DNA of 64,000 nucleotides from Bacillus sp. FSL K6-3431 (GCF_038002605.1 NZ_JBBOCT010000001.1:4898001-4962000); one strand, 5' to 3'; positions 9,306 to 18,439 are shown, numbered from the stretch's first letter. The notes: generated from the letters alone by a model not told the origin. Numbers and translations: made by a program.

Positions 9306-9848
9306 ATGAAAGAACATACAAGGCGGGAAGTCTACTCTTGGATTAAATCATTCGCATTTGCCTTTATACTAGCGTTTCTATGCCGCCATTTCTTATTTTC
9401 TCCTACAACTGTGTTTGGTGAGTCCATGGAGCCTACGTTCCAAGATAAAGATAGGGTTTTGATAAGTAAAATTTCTGATGTTCAACGATTTGATATGATT
9501 GTTTTCCAAGCGCCAGATGCAGATGAAAAATATATTAAAAGAGTGATAGGTCTACCCGGAGATAGCGTAGTAATGAAAAATGACATCCTATATATAAATG
9601 GGAAAGCAGTTGACGAACCTTATTTAAAAGAAAATAAGGAAGAGGCATTCGGTAATCTGACTGGTGACTTTTCATTGAAGGAGCTTACAGGGGAAACGAG
9701 GGTGCCAAAACGGTTGCTTTTTGTTATGGGCGATAATCGTTTGCGTAGTAAGGATAGTAGGATCTTTGGATTTATATCTGATGATTCAATAATTGGAGAA
9801 GTGAAGTTTCAATTCTTTCCCTTGCAAGGAATAGGATTACCCAAATAA
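9306..9848 (+). CDS. Type I signal peptidase (SipS/SipT-like)
   Basis: This 180-residue membrane-anchored serine protease removes signal peptides from secreted preproteins on the outer face of the membrane. One N-terminal helix (about residues 13-31) is followed by the catalytic Ser40 in GESMEPTF, the catalytic Lys78 in KYIKRVIGLPGD, and the conserved MGDNR box. The ATG at 9306 is preferred (7 bases behind GGAG) over a TTG at 9300. Bacillus genomes usually carry several Sip paralogues, so the exact one is not named. It lies in an accessory stretch away from a secretion operon. Confidence 0.88.
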   Translation: MKEHTRREVYSWIKSFAFAFILAFLCRHFLFSPTTVFGESMEPTFQDKDRVLISKISDVQRFDMIVFQAPDADEKYIKRVIGLPGDSVVMKNDILYINGKAVDEPYLKENKEEAFGNLTGDFSLKELTGETRVPKRLLFVMGDNRLRSKDSRIFGFISDDSIIGEVKFQFFPLQGIGLPK

Positions 9849-9925
9849 TATATTTCTAGGAAAGAGAAATACCTTTTCACGGTTATACATGACATTCCGA
9901 TAAAGATATAGTGAAAGGAATCAGC

Positions 9926-10111
9926 ATGGGAAAGAAAAAAGTAAGTAAAGAGCGAGCAATAATAGTAAAAATAATGTTAGCGATCATCATGTTAATTGCT
10001 CCAATTTCTAATACATTTGGGTATTTTACTGGCCAATTGCCTGTCTTATATATCATTAGTATTGTCTGTGTCATTGGCTTTTTTATAGTGGAATATATTG
10101 CTGAAAAATAG
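9926..10111 (+). CDS. Small two-helix membrane protein
   Basis: The 61-residue product starts with a basic segment (MGKKKVSKER) and has two hydrophobic helices (about residues 14-34 and 41-58). The ATG at 9926 lies seven bases behind AAAGG; a GTG at 9911 is less likely. Not recognised; the layout resembles many small Bacillus membrane proteins of unknown role. Confidence 0.5.
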   Translation: MGKKKVSKERAIIVKIMLAIIMLIAPISNTFGYFTGQLPVLYIISIVCVIGFFIVEYIAEK

Positions 10112-10206
10112 AGATTCATTAGCGAGTGTCTCTATCTGGAGGAGCGGTTTATTATAGGAGTCAAACCGTTGATACATCAATATTTATAGAGGGAGGGTAA
10201 CAATGG

Positions 10207-10646
10207 GTGAATATTGAAAAAGCAACATTGAATGACCTTGACTCTTTAACAGAACTTTTTGATTTGTACAGGGTTTTCTACCATCAAACGTCCGATCTTT
10301 AGCAGTGCAAGGATGTTTTTGAAAGAAAGATTAATTATTGAGGAATCAGTAGTTTTCATGGCCTATGATGGAGATAAACCTATAGGATTTGTTCAGTTAT
10401 ATCCATCATTCTCATCCGTTAGTATGAGGCAGGTATGGGTGTTAAATGATTTGTATGTGGAAGCCAGTGTTCGTAAAAAAAGGAATTGGGAAAAAGTTAT
10501 TGGAAAAGGCAATTGCTTTTGTCGAAGAAACAGGTGCTAAAGGTGTTTTATTAGAGACGGACCAAGATAATCTATCTGCGCAAAGTCTATATGAAAAGAC
10601 TGGTTTTATTAGGGAATCAAATTACTTTTACTTTTTCTCTATCTGA
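10207..10646 (+). pseudogene. GNAT N-acetyltransferase gene broken by two frameshifts
   Basis: Homology-like reading moves through all three frames: 10207 to ~10299 (IEKATLNDLDSLTELFDLYRVFY), ~10300 to ~10480 (MFLKERLIIEESVVFMAYDGD, GFVQLYPSFSSVSM), then ~10480 to 10646 (GIGKKLLEKAIAF, ending in TGFIRESNYFY). Joined, these give a normal ~147-residue GNAT acetyltransferase with the acetyl-CoA loop. The second shift coincides with a run of seven A (10475-10481), where six A would restore the frame. It is either a recent pseudogene or contains sequencing errors. GTG at 10207 follows GGGAGGG. Confidence 0.8.
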
Positions 10647-10673
10647 AACTGATAAAAAGGGAGTGAAAACAGG

Positions 10674-11549
10674 ATGAATAAAATTATTGGTATTGATGCT
10701 GGCTGTACTAAAATGTTAATGACTGCAAAGTGGGATGGTAAATACATTGATAAAACGGTGCCAACAGGTTTGGAAGTAACTCCAGAATACTTAAAAGATG
10801 AAATTTTTGCATTTATTGATAGTCTACCTTTTGTACCTGAGGCAATTGGTATGGGCGTTGTGGGACTCGTTGAGGATAACACTTTAAAAATAAGTCATTT
10901 AAGACATTTATGCGGTATGAAAGCAGCATATTTTAATACTGAAAATTATAAGGCATATTTTATCAATGATGTTAAAGCCGCTATGGTTTATGAGGAACAG
11001 TTTTATAAAGAAGACATTACTTTTGCCCTGATAATGGCAGGTTCGGGGTTTGCGATGTCAGTTAGAACAGAAGGTGTGAATGTATTAGGTCAGAATGGCT
11101 GGGCGGGAGAACTTGGCTCCAACCCTTATCCTATTAATGGTGGCGTGGAAGGGTTAAATGAGATATCAGGTGGAAATGGGATTCTTAATAAGGCGGGGTG
11201 CGGTATTGGGGAGCTATTAACAGCTCTTGATAATAATGAAAAGTTTGCAATAGATGTCATAGAACAAGCAGGGTTTTATTTTGGCTTAGCACTCAGCGAT
11301 GTGATTCATACATTTAATCCAGAATATATTGTTGTGGGTGGTAGTACTGCTACATTTAAAGGATATATGGATAAAGCGATAGCCGTAGCAAAACAGTACA
11401 CATTAACAGCAATGTTTAATAATTGTAAAATTGTTACCCCGCGTGATGCGAAAAGGATTGTTGCATTAGGTGCGATTAAATTTGCCCAAATCCAAGCTGC
11501 ATCACTAAGTAATGGTAAATGTCATGAAACTACTAGTGTAAAGAATTAA
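10674..11549 (+). CDS. ROK-family protein, atypical (no zinc-binding motif)
   Basis: The 291-residue product has the actin-like ATPase fold of ROK sugar kinases: an N-terminal phosphate loop (GIDAGCTK), a mid-protein GWAGELG motif and a C-terminal VVGGSTATF. ROK kinases phosphorylate hexoses in the cytoplasm. However the CxCGxxGC zinc motif that normally follows GxxGExG is missing and replaced by PINGGVEGLNEISGG, and the first glycine motif has Cys instead of Gly. Substrate is therefore unknown and kinase activity uncertain. There is no sugar operon next to it. Confidence 0.6.
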   Translation: MNKIIGIDAGCTKMLMTAKWDGKYIDKTVPTGLEVTPEYLKDEIFAFIDSLPFVPEAIGMGVVGLVEDNTLKISHLRHLCGMKAAYFNTENYKAYFINDVKAAMVYEEQFYKEDITFALIMAGSGFAMSVRTEGVNVLGQNGWAGELGSNPYPINGGVEGLNEISGGNGILNKAGCGIGELLTALDNNEKFAIDVIEQAGFYFGLALSDVIHTFNPEYIVVGGSTATFKGYMDKAIAVAKQYTLTAMFNNCKIVTPRDAKRIVALGAIKFAQIQAASLSNGKCHETTSVKN

Positions 11550-11643
11550 TGAATGCAGATCCGTTAGCTTGCTTTGATGTTTTAGTTATAGGGATATAAA
11601 AATCGTAGCCGAATGCCGGTTATGAAATAAAGTTCCATAAAAA

Positions 11644-11672
11644 TGAAACTATTTTGCTGATATAGCCGTATG
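11644..11672 (+). promoter_or_regulatory. ECF (SigW-like) promoter of the nfeD-flotillin operon
   Basis: TGAAAC (11644-11649) and CGTATG (11667-11672) are separated by 17 bp, about 70 bp upstream of the yuaF homologue. In B. subtilis the yuaF-floT-yuaI operon is known to belong to the SigW regulon, so the match of motif and gene is strong support. Confidence 0.75.
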
Positions 11673-11744
11673 AATAGATAAGTAGTAAAATAGAATGTAA
11701 GGGGTGGTTGTAATATTGAGTGAAAATTTATTGTAAAGGGATTG

Positions 11745-12281
11745 ATGACCATGACATTATTTGGCATGTCAATTGAAACAATCTATTTTAGCCTGCTCAT
11801 TATATCTGGAAGTTTGACGATTTTATATTTGTTTTTTGGTGATGTGCTTGAAGCTATAGGTGAAGCAACTGGATTATTAAACCCAGTATTGATATTGGCT
11901 TTTATTACATTTTTTTCTGCAGGCGGATTTATCCTCGAAAAAATAACATCTCTCAATAGTATAATTATTATCGTTATAGCCGCAATAGGGAGCTTTTTGC
12001 TAGACCTTTTATTAAATGTCTTTATTTTAATCCCGATGGCTTCTGCTGAACAATCGCTTAGTTATACGGAGAAATCCTTGGAGGGCCGAGTTGGAAAAGT
12101 AATTCTTACGATACCTGATAAAGGATTTGGTGAAGTATTTATTGAAAGTTATAGCGGAATGATTTCGAAGCCCGCCGCTAGCTTTGAAGATATACCGATT
12201 TTAGAAGGAACTGAAGTGCTCGTAATTGAAGTGAAAGAAGGCGTACTATATGTTTCGCCATATCAAAAAAGTTTTGTATAA
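11745..12281 (+). CDS. yuaF: NfeD-like membrane protein YuaF
   Basis: The product (about 178 residues) has three to four N-terminal membrane helices and a C-terminal OB-fold domain (from about residue 115, starting EGRVGKVILTIPDKGFGEVFI), the YuaF/NfeD1b layout. YuaF is the partner of the flotillin FloT in the functional membrane microdomains of Bacillus. The flotillin gene follows after 26 bp and the pair sits behind a SigW-type promoter. The start is one of several close codons (TTG 11742, ATG 11745, ATG 11751). Confidence 0.85.
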   Translation: MTMTLFGMSIETIYFSLLIISGSLTILYLFFGDVLEAIGEATGLLNPVLILAFITFFSAGGFILEKITSLNSIIIIVIAAIGSFLLDLLLNVFILIPMASAEQSLSYTEKSLEGRVGKVILTIPDKGFGEVFIESYSGMISKPAASFEDIPILEGTEVLVIEVKEGVLYVSPYQKSFV

Positions 12282-12307
12282 TTAAATTTATTATAGGGGG
12301 AAATTAA

Positions 12308-13858
12308 ATGATTGAATATGGAGTTTGGATTGTTGTCGCTATTGTTGCTTTTATTCTACTTGCTTTGTTTGGTATATTTGTTACAAAATATCGGACATCG
12401 GGACCAGATGAAGCACTTATTGTAACAGGTAGTTATCTCGGCGGAAAAAACGTACATACAGATGATTCAGGAAATAGAATTAAAATTATTCGTGGTGGTG
12501 GTACGTTTGTACTGCCTGTTTTCCAACAGGCAGAGCCACTAAGTCTATTGTCTAGTAAACTTGAAGTAACGACACCAGAAGTTTATACAGAACAAGGTGT
12601 TCCAGTAATGGCTGATGGAACGGCAATTATTAAAATTGGCGGTTCTATTGGTGAAATTGCCACAGCTGCTGAGCAATTTTTAGGTAAAAAGAAAGAAGAT
12701 AGAGAAAATGAAGCGAAAGAAGTTTTGGAAGGTCATTTACGTTCGATTTTGGGATCAATGACAGTCGAGGAAATATACAAGAATCGTGATAAGTTCTCTC
12801 AAGAAGTGCAGCGTGTTGCTTCACAAGATTTAGCAAAAATGGGCTTAATAATCGTTTCCTTTACGATTAAAGAAGTTCGTGACAAAAATGGATATCTAGA
12901 TTCATTAGGTAAACCACGAATTGCGCAAGTAAAAAGAGACGCTGATATCGCAACTGCGGACGCTGATAAAGAAACTCGTATTAAGCGTGCGGAAGCTGCT
13001 AAAGATGGAAAAAAAGCCGAGCTTGAACGTGCAACTGAAATTGCTGAAGCTGAAAAAGTTAATCAATTAAAAATGGCAGAATACCGTCGTGAGCAAGATA
13101 TAGCAAGAGCGACTGCCGACCAAGCATACGATTTAGAAACTGCTCGTGCCAAGCAAGAAGTAACACAACATGAGATGCAAATCAAAATAATCGAGCGTCA
13201 AAAGCAAATTGAGCTTGAAGAGAAAGAGATTTTACGTCGTGAACTTCAGTATGATTCAGAAGTGAAGAAGAAAGCGGATGCGGATCGTTATTCAGTAGAA
13301 CAAGCCGCAAATGCAGAAAAGATGAAACAAATGGCAGAAGCAGATGCACATCAATATCGAGTAGAAGCGACAGCCAAAGCGGAAGCAGAACGAGTGCGAT
13401 TAGATGGTGTAGCGAAAGCAGATGCACAACGTGCTCAAGGGGAGTCTGAAGCAGAAGTCATTCGCTTGAAGGGACTTGCTGAAGCAGAAGCGAAAGAAAA
13501 AGTTGCGGAAGCATTCGAGCAATTCGGTGAGGCGGCAGTTCTCGATATGGTATTAAAAATGCTTCCTGAATATGCGAAGCAAGTTGCTGCACCACTTGGT
13601 AATATTGACAAAATTACAGTTGTTGATACAGGTGGAAACAGTGAAGGCGGCGCAAATAAAGTGTCAGGTTATGCAACAAATCTCATGGCAACAATGCAAG
13701 AAACATTGAAAGCATCGTCAGGAATAGATGTAAAAGAAATGTTAGAAAACCTGTCGGGTAAACACAATGTAAAAGGAAGCATTGATGCTTTAACTTCCGA
13801 AATGCGTCAAGGAAACAAGCAAGAGGAAGTAATAGTAAATGAAGAAGATAAGAAATAA
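12308..13858 (+). CDS. floT: Flotillin FloT (YuaG)
   Basis: This 516-residue protein has an N-terminal membrane-inserting helix (about residues 5-25), an SPFH/band-7 domain (about 30-205) and a long coiled coil with Glu-Ala repeats (about 210-400; AEAEAKEKVAEA type), followed by a C-terminal assembly region. Flotillin oligomerises in ordered membrane domains and affects membrane fluidity, signalling and secretion. Gene order, spacing and length match B. subtilis yuaF-floT. RBS GGGGGG is seven bases upstream of ATG. A terminator follows directly. Confidence 0.93.
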   Translation: MIEYGVWIVVAIVAFILLALFGIFVTKYRTSGPDEALIVTGSYLGGKNVHTDDSGNRIKIIRGGGTFVLPVFQQAEPLSLLSSKLEVTTPEVYTEQGVPVMADGTAIIKIGGSIGEIATAAEQFLGKKKEDRENEAKEVLEGHLRSILGSMTVEEIYKNRDKFSQEVQRVASQDLAKMGLIIVSFTIKEVRDKNGYLDSLGKPRIAQVKRDADIATADADKETRIKRAEAAKDGKKAELERATEIAEAEKVNQLKMAEYRREQDIARATADQAYDLETARAKQEVTQHEMQIKIIERQKQIELEEKEILRRELQYDSEVKKKADADRYSVEQAANAEKMKQMAEADAHQYRVEATAKAEAERVRLDGVAKADAQRAQGESEAEVIRLKGLAEAEAKEKVAEAFEQFGEAAVLDMVLKMLPEYAKQVAAPLGNIDKITVVDTGGNSEGGANKVSGYATNLMATMQETLKASSGIDVKEMLENLSGKHNVKGSIDALTSEMRQGNKQEEVIVNEEDKK

Positions 13859-13872
13859 GCATGAATAAAGTG

Positions 13873-13913
13873 AAAATCCCTGAGGCGCTTCAAAGCGCTT
13901 CAGGGATTTTCTT
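13873..13913. terminator. Bidirectional terminator between floT and mreBH
   Basis: A long, nearly perfect stem (AAAATCCCTGA-GCGCTT paired with AAGCGC-TCAGGGATTTT, 13873-13910) with a very small loop lies between the convergent floT and mreBH-like genes and has T-runs on both strands. Confidence 0.9.
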
Positions 13914-13914
13914 G

Positions 13915-14922
13915 TTATCTTGCTGCTTTTTGTAGCTTATTAATAAATTTAAGTGATCTTCCAGTCCCAATTGCAACGGATTCTAATGGATTTGGAGCAA
14001 TATGCACAGGAACAATAATTTCTTTGCTCAACCATTCTTGGATTCCGTTTAAAAGGGCACCCCCACCTGTTAATACAACGCCACGGTCAACAATATCACC
14101 GCTTAATTCTGCAGGGCAGTTTTCTAAAGTAGCTCTGATTGCTTCTAATATATGAAGCAATGATTCTTTTAAAGCATCTTGAATTTCTGTTGAGCTAAGT
14201 GTCACGGTTTGGGGGAGACCTGATACGAGATCACGTCCACGTATATCCATCATTTTTTCAGGATGCTCTATTAAGGCATGGCCAATTTCGATTTTTATTT
14301 GTTCGGCAGTACGTTCTCCTATAAGGAGATTATAATACTTTCTTACATGGTGGATAATATTTTCGTCTAATAGATCTCCGCCAACTCTTACCGTATTACA
14401 AGTTACAACACCACCATAAGAAATGATGGCTACTTCTGTTGTACCACCGCCAATATCGACAATTACATTCGCTACAGGCTCTTCTACTGGAAGATCCGCA
14501 CCGATTGCCGCTGCAACTGGCTCTTCTATTAGATGTACATTTTTAGCGCCACAAGCTTTCACTGCGTCATGAATAGCCCTTCTTTCTACTGACGTTGCAC
14601 CCGAAGGGGTACAAACAACAACATCAGGCTTGCGAAGGGTAAATCCTAGTGTTTTTCCGGCTTTTTTCATGACCTCTTTAAGAAGTTGACTTGTAATATC
14701 AAAATCGGCAATCACACCATCCCGTAAAGGGCGGACCGCAGAGACATTACCGGGGGTTTTTCCGATCATATTCTTAGCTTCTAAGCCAACTGCAAGTACT
14801 TTATTCGTATCAGTATTTATCGCTACGACAGACGGTTCATTCATAACGATTCCTTTATTTCTTGTGTAAATAAGTACGTTAGCTGTACCTAAATCAATTC
14901 CTATTTCAGTGTTCGAAAACAT
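13915..14922 (-). CDS. mreBH: Rod-shape actin homologue, MreBH-like
   Basis: The 335-residue protein belongs to the MreB/Mbl/MreBH family: it starts [19 protein letters not shown] and carries the phosphate loops ([21 protein letters not shown]) and the [14 protein letters not shown] segment. These proteins form short membrane-bound filaments that guide sidewall synthesis. It stands alone, not beside mreCD, and the start and length resemble B. subtilis MreBH, a SigI-controlled paralogue that directs the autolysin LytE. The assignment to MreBH rather than Mbl is probable, not certain. The ATG at 14922 matches the family start; ATG 14934 is the alternative. Confidence 0.8.
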   Translation of the reverse strand: MFSNTEIGIDLGTANVLIYTRNKGIVMNEPSVVAINTDTNKVLAVGLEAKNMIGKTPGNVSAVRPLRDGVIADFDITSQLLKEVMKKAGKTLGFTLRKPDVVVCTPSGATSVERRAIHDAVKACGAKNVHLIEEPVAAAIGADLPVEEPVANVIVDIGGGTTEVAIISYGGVVTCNTVRVGGDLLDENIIHHVRKYYNLLIGERTAEQIKIEIGHALIEHPEKMMDIRGRDLVSGLPQTVTLSSTEIQDALKESLLHILEAIRATLENCPAELSGDIVDRGVVLTGGGALLNGIQEWLSKEIIVPVHIAPNPLESVAIGTGRSLKFINKLQKAAR

Positions 14923-15386
14923 AAATTTCACCATACCTTTGCATTTTTTACATTAAAGATAATATAAGTTTAATCTTTAAAAAACTCTCATAGTGTCTAG
15001 CTGTATTCCTTTGAAGTTGCCAGGACGTGGCGGGTTTAGTCTAAGTCCCATTTCGCCATTACGACTCTTTCATGTCTCATCACTCAGTCTAGTCATACAT
15101 CTATTTGCATTTCTTATATAAAAAATTAGAGATAGACTTTTTATAAGTATAGACAATTATGACACTGATTGCTTGTAACATAAAATGGAAGAGGGGAAAT
15201 ATTACAAGCAAAAGTGATAGAAATCCTTGCTAAACAATTGGTAGGATGGGCTTTATGTGAAACGGGTGATTGTTCTTGTTATGAAAACTTAACTTTCCTG
15301 TAAAAAAACAAACAATGGTGAAAATAGATAAAGAAGGCCAGATGGGATTTTTGAAGCAAAGTTAAAATCTGATGCATAGATATGAG
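14923..15386. other. Intergenic region between mreBH and the thioesterase gene
   Basis: No gene was found in these ~460 bp. The stretch 14996-15110 (beginning GTGTCTAGCT and richer in GC than its surroundings) resembles the start of degraded intergenic repeats common in Bacillaceae, but no terminal repeats can be drawn. Confidence 0.3.
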
Positions 15387-15413
15387 AAAAACAGCCGTGG
15401 TAACTGGCTGTTT
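15387..15413 (-). terminator. Terminator of the thioesterase gene
   Basis: On the minus strand an eight-base stem AAACAGCC/GGCTGTTT is followed by TTTTTCTC. The stem overlaps the stop codon of the gene ending at 15412. Confidence 0.75.
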
Positions 15414-15933
15414 AGTGGTTGGAGTCATTATTTGAGAAAAAAGATACGAGGTCTTTACTTTCTTGTTTACGAATTTTTCGATGTGCAGCTCTTGTATTTG
15501 CTGTTTCATTTAACCAGCGTTCTTCATCCGTTTCAGGAACTACTTCCGGTACAGCTGTTGGCTTTCCATTCTCATCTAAAGCTACAAATGTTAAAAATGA
15601 TAAAGCAGCTACAGCGCGTTTTCCAGTTAATAAATGCTCAGCCATAATTTTAACGAATACTTCCATTGAACTACGGCCTGTCCAAGTAACCATAGCTTCT
15701 AATGTTACGGCATCCCCAACCCGAATCGGTTTGATAAAGTCTACTGAATCTGTTGATGCTGTAACAACAAGATTTCTAGCAAATTTAAGAGCTGAAATCG
15801 ATGCGACATCGTCAATATAGGACATAAGCTTACCGCCAAATAGAGTACCTAAATGGTTAGCATCTGGTGGGAAAACATGGCTTGTCTTAATTGTAATAGA
15901 ATCTTTCATGAACTTTTTTTTAGGCTGTTCCAC
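15412..15933 (-). CDS. Acyl-CoA thioesterase, YkhA-like hotdog protein
   Basis: The 173-residue product has a single hotdog fold with the acyl-CoA hydrolase signature: FPPDANHLGTLFGGKLMSYIDD, where Asn and Asp lie in the usual catalytic region, and VDFIKPIRVGDAVTLEA. It hydrolyses acyl-CoA to fatty acid and CoA in the cytoplasm. The C-terminal tail (ETDEERWLNETANTR) is typical of the YkhA/BACH group. The start GTG at 15933 has AGAGGTG six bases upstream; a GTG at 15942 lies on that box and is less likely. Confidence 0.85.
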   Translation of the reverse strand: MEQPKKKFMKDSITIKTSHVFPPDANHLGTLFGGKLMSYIDDVASISALKFARNLVVTASTDSVDFIKPIRVGDAVTLEAMVTWTGRSSMEVFVKIMAEHLLTGKRAVAALSFLTFVALDENGKPTAVPEVVPETDEERWLNETANTRAAHRKIRKQESKDLVSFFSNNDSNH

Positions 15934-16133
15934 TACATTCACCTCTAATTAATTTAGCAATCACATTATTATAACACTTGTACCTAATAGATGCTTTTAT
16001 CTGGTTTTTTCTTATTAAATTGTTTGACAGATTAGAAAGTGGGTAAATATTCAAAATAAGGGCAATTTTGCTTTGTGGCAGCAGCCAGATTTTGCGAGAT
16101 TAATTTATATATTCTCAAGGAGGATGATGCTGT

Positions 16134-16340
16134 ATGGATAAATGGACCCGGAGAATTAGATGTAACTCTGATGGTTCGTTTGTAATTAAACATGTGGATA
16201 ATGCTCTAATGTTAAAAGATGGGATAAATATGGGAGAGAAAGTAGTTACCATAAAAGAGGGAGTATCCACATCAAAACAAGCAATTGCTAACGAAGAAGT
16301 ATTGAATCATGGCTGGGAAACTGAAATTGAATATTATTAA
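16134..16340 (+). CDS. Hypothetical protein, 68 residues
   Basis: This small soluble protein is not recognised. It contains two short beta-rich halves and no membrane segment. A strong AAGGAGG ribosome-binding site ten bases upstream and a terminator directly after support a monocistronic gene. A TTGACA box at 16024-16029 may be its -35. Confidence 0.5.
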   Translation: MDKWTRRIRCNSDGSFVIKHVDNALMLKDGINMGEKVVTIKEGVSTSKQAIANEEVLNHGWETEIEYY

Positions 16341-16344
16341 TTGA

Positions 16345-16382
16345 AAGAGCTTGGCAAAATGTATCTGCCAAGCTCTTATATT
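16345..16382. terminator. Terminator between the 68-residue gene and ampS
   Basis: A perfect 12-bp stem (16345-16356 with 16366-16377) has weak T-rich flanks on both sides and separates two convergent genes. Confidence 0.8.
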
Positions 16383-16402
16383 AACTACTTCCACTTTTAT
16401 AA

Positions 16403-17635
16403 TTAAAACGCCCAGTCACCTTTGCGGAAGATCGGTTCTACCTCACCTGAATTTGTTATTCCATCAATATCCATTTCTGCAGATCCAATCATGAAATCTA
16501 CATGAGTGATGCTCTCATTAAGTCCATTATTCGCTAATTCTTCCTGAGTCATTTGTTTACCGCCTTCTATACAGAAAGCATATGCACTACCTATTGCAAG
16601 GTGATTTGATGCATTTTCATCAAATAAAGTGTTATAAAATAAAATATTTGATTGTGAGATCGGTGAGTTGAATGGCACTAACGCGACTTCACCTAAATAA
16701 TGCGATCCCTCATCAGTTTCGACTAGCTGTTTTAAAATAGCTTCGCCTTCCTTAGCTTTCACATCGACAATTCGGCCCTCTTCAAATGTAATGGTAAATT
16801 CATCGATTATATTTCCGCCGTAGCTTAACGGTTTAGTACTTGCAACATAGCCATTTACTCCATTTTTATGTGGAACTGTAAAAACTTCTTCTGTTGGCAT
16901 ATTTGCCATGAATTCGTGGCCTTTTTCATTCACACTGCCAGCACCCGCCCATAGATGAGCTTGTGGCAATTCTATTGTTAAATCAGTTCCTGGTGCAGTG
17001 TAATGTAGTTTTTTATAATGCTTTTCGTTAAGATATGCGACCTTTTCATAAAGGGTTTTATCATGTTTTTTCCATACTTCAATCGGGTTTTCAGTATCCG
17101 TTCTTGTAGCTTTAAAAATAGCATTCCAAAGGTTGGAAATTTGATCTTCAGGTGTATCTTTAGGAAAAACTTTTGCTGCCCAATCTTGGGACGGTGCAGC
17201 AATGACAGTCCAGCTTACTTTGTCCGACTGCATATATTGACGATATTTAGTTAGAGCTTTCCCCGCTGCCTTTTGAAAATTAGCAATCCTTTCTGGATTT
17301 ACACCTTTTAATAAATCAGGACCAGAAGAGACAACAGACATGAATGCTGCGCCGTTTTCAGATAGTTCCTCTAATTCACGTGCTCGCCAAGTTGGATATT
17401 CATGAAAAGCTTCGTCCGGTGCCAAATCATATTTTAATTTTGATACGACATCATCATTCCAATTGACGATTACATTTTTTGCGCCAGATTCATATGCTTT
17501 CTTGACAATAATTCTAATGAGTTCAGCGTTATCAAGGGTCGCATTTACAACAAGTGTTTGTCCAGTTTGAACATTCACACCGACTTTAACAGCCAACTCT
17601 GCATATTTATCGAGATTTTCTTGAAATTTGCCCAT
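16403..17635 (-). CDS. ampS: M29-family metallo-aminopeptidase (AmpS type)
   Basis: The 410-residue cytoplasmic enzyme removes N-terminal amino acids from peptides, using two metal ions. It follows the thermophilic aminopeptidase family M29 along its full length, with the metal-binding regions visible as VNEKGHEFMANMPTEEVFT, GSHYLGEVALVP, NASNHLAIGSAY and THVDFMIGSAEMDIDG. Length equals the family norm. RBS AAAGGAG is seven bases upstream of the ATG. It stands alone between a terminator and nsrR. Confidence 0.93.
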   Translation of the reverse strand: MGKFQENLDKYAELAVKVGVNVQTGQTLVVNATLDNAELIRIIVKKAYESGAKNVIVNWNDDVVSKLKYDLAPDEAFHEYPTWRARELEELSENGAAFMSVVSSGPDLLKGVNPERIANFQKAAGKALTKYRQYMQSDKVSWTVIAAPSQDWAAKVFPKDTPEDQISNLWNAIFKATRTDTENPIEVWKKHDKTLYEKVAYLNEKHYKKLHYTAPGTDLTIELPQAHLWAGAGSVNEKGHEFMANMPTEEVFTVPHKNGVNGYVASTKPLSYGGNIIDEFTITFEEGRIVDVKAKEGEAILKQLVETDEGSHYLGEVALVPFNSPISQSNILFYNTLFDENASNHLAIGSAYAFCIEGGKQMTQEELANNGLNESITHVDFMIGSAEMDIDGITNSGEVEPIFRKGDWAF

Positions 17636-17794
17636 TTCTCATTCTCCTTTAAATTCAGAATCCTCACCTTCATTTTACCAATCTCCTAGGTGAATGCCAA
17701 TTTTTCCAAAACATTTATTTTTATTTAATAAAGTTCCTTAAAGAAAAGAACTGTAGTATCGCAACTATTCAAATAATTAAAGAGATAATGCCGA

Positions 17795-18241
17795 TTATTT
17801 TTCTGTATCTAGACCTAAAAGAAGGCGATAATCTTGTGGCGAGACAACTAGATCTGCTAGCGTATATTCGTCGAGAACAGATAAATAAGCCGTAAGAGCT
17901 CTATGAAGGGCATGTTTTAAACTACATACAGGTGAGATTACACATGCGTTCGACTCATCTCCAAAACACGGAACTAATTTAAAGTCTTCTTCCGTTTGTC
18001 TAACTAATAAGCCGATATTTATCTCTTCAGGAAGTTTTGATAAACGAATTCCTCCGCCTCGACCTCTAATTGTATCGATAACTCCATATTTACCAAGTTC
18101 ATGAATGATCTTCGTTAAATGATTTTTAGATATCCCATATGCTTCGGAAATTTCAGTAATCGTTGATAATTCATCGGGACCTTTAGCCGCAAGATACATT
18201 AATGCACGTAATGAAAAATCGGTATAGTTAGTTAATCTCAA
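17795..18241 (-). CDS. nsrR: Rrf2-family nitric-oxide-sensing repressor NsrR
   Basis: The 148-residue regulator has an N-terminal winged helix (ITEISEAYGISKNHLTKIIHELG) and three Fe-S ligand cysteines at positions 92, 100 and 106, the same positions as in B. subtilis NsrR. NsrR carries a [4Fe-4S] cluster and releases DNA when nitrosylated. The start is taken as TTG at 18241 (MRLTNYTDFS, the family start) with AGGTG six bases upstream; a GTG at 18250 lies on that box. It is divergent from the flavohaemoglobin gene, its classic target. Confidence 0.9.
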   Translation of the reverse strand: MRLTNYTDFSLRALMYLAAKGPDELSTITEISEAYGISKNHLTKIIHELGKYGVIDTIRGRGGGIRLSKLPEEINIGLLVRQTEEDFKLVPCFGDESNACVISPVCSLKHALHRALTAYLSVLDEYTLADLVVSPQDYRLLLGLDTEK

Positions 18242-18335
18242 TATAATCACCTACTTCTAAGTCATTATACCTATATCTATTTTGGAAAGAAACTAATTTG
18301 GTTAGTTTTCCAATCGTGAACAATTAAAGACGGCT

Positions 18336-18420
18336 TTGTGACAGCTTTTATAAACATGTATTTTAAATATTGCTTTGAAGTATTACACTCTGTAAACTAA
18401 AGGTGTATTATAAATATATG
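18336..18420 (+). promoter_or_regulatory. Promoter and candidate NsrR sites of hmp
   Basis: TTGTGA (18336-18341) and TATTTT (18359-18364) with a 17-bp spacer could form the promoter. The sequence ATGTATTTTAAATAT (18356-18370) over the -10, and GTGTATTATAAATAT (18404-18418) further down, resemble the ATGTATTTTAAATACAT-type NsrR operator. Motifs are seen; binding is inferred from the neighbouring nsrR. Confidence 0.45.
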
Positions 18421-18439
18421 TTTAAAAGGAGAATGAATA

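Noticed and set aside
14996..15110. GC-richer block as an RNA gene
   Set aside because: No tRNA-like or known RNA fold could be drawn by eye, and it has no terminator; it is more like a degraded intergenic repeat.
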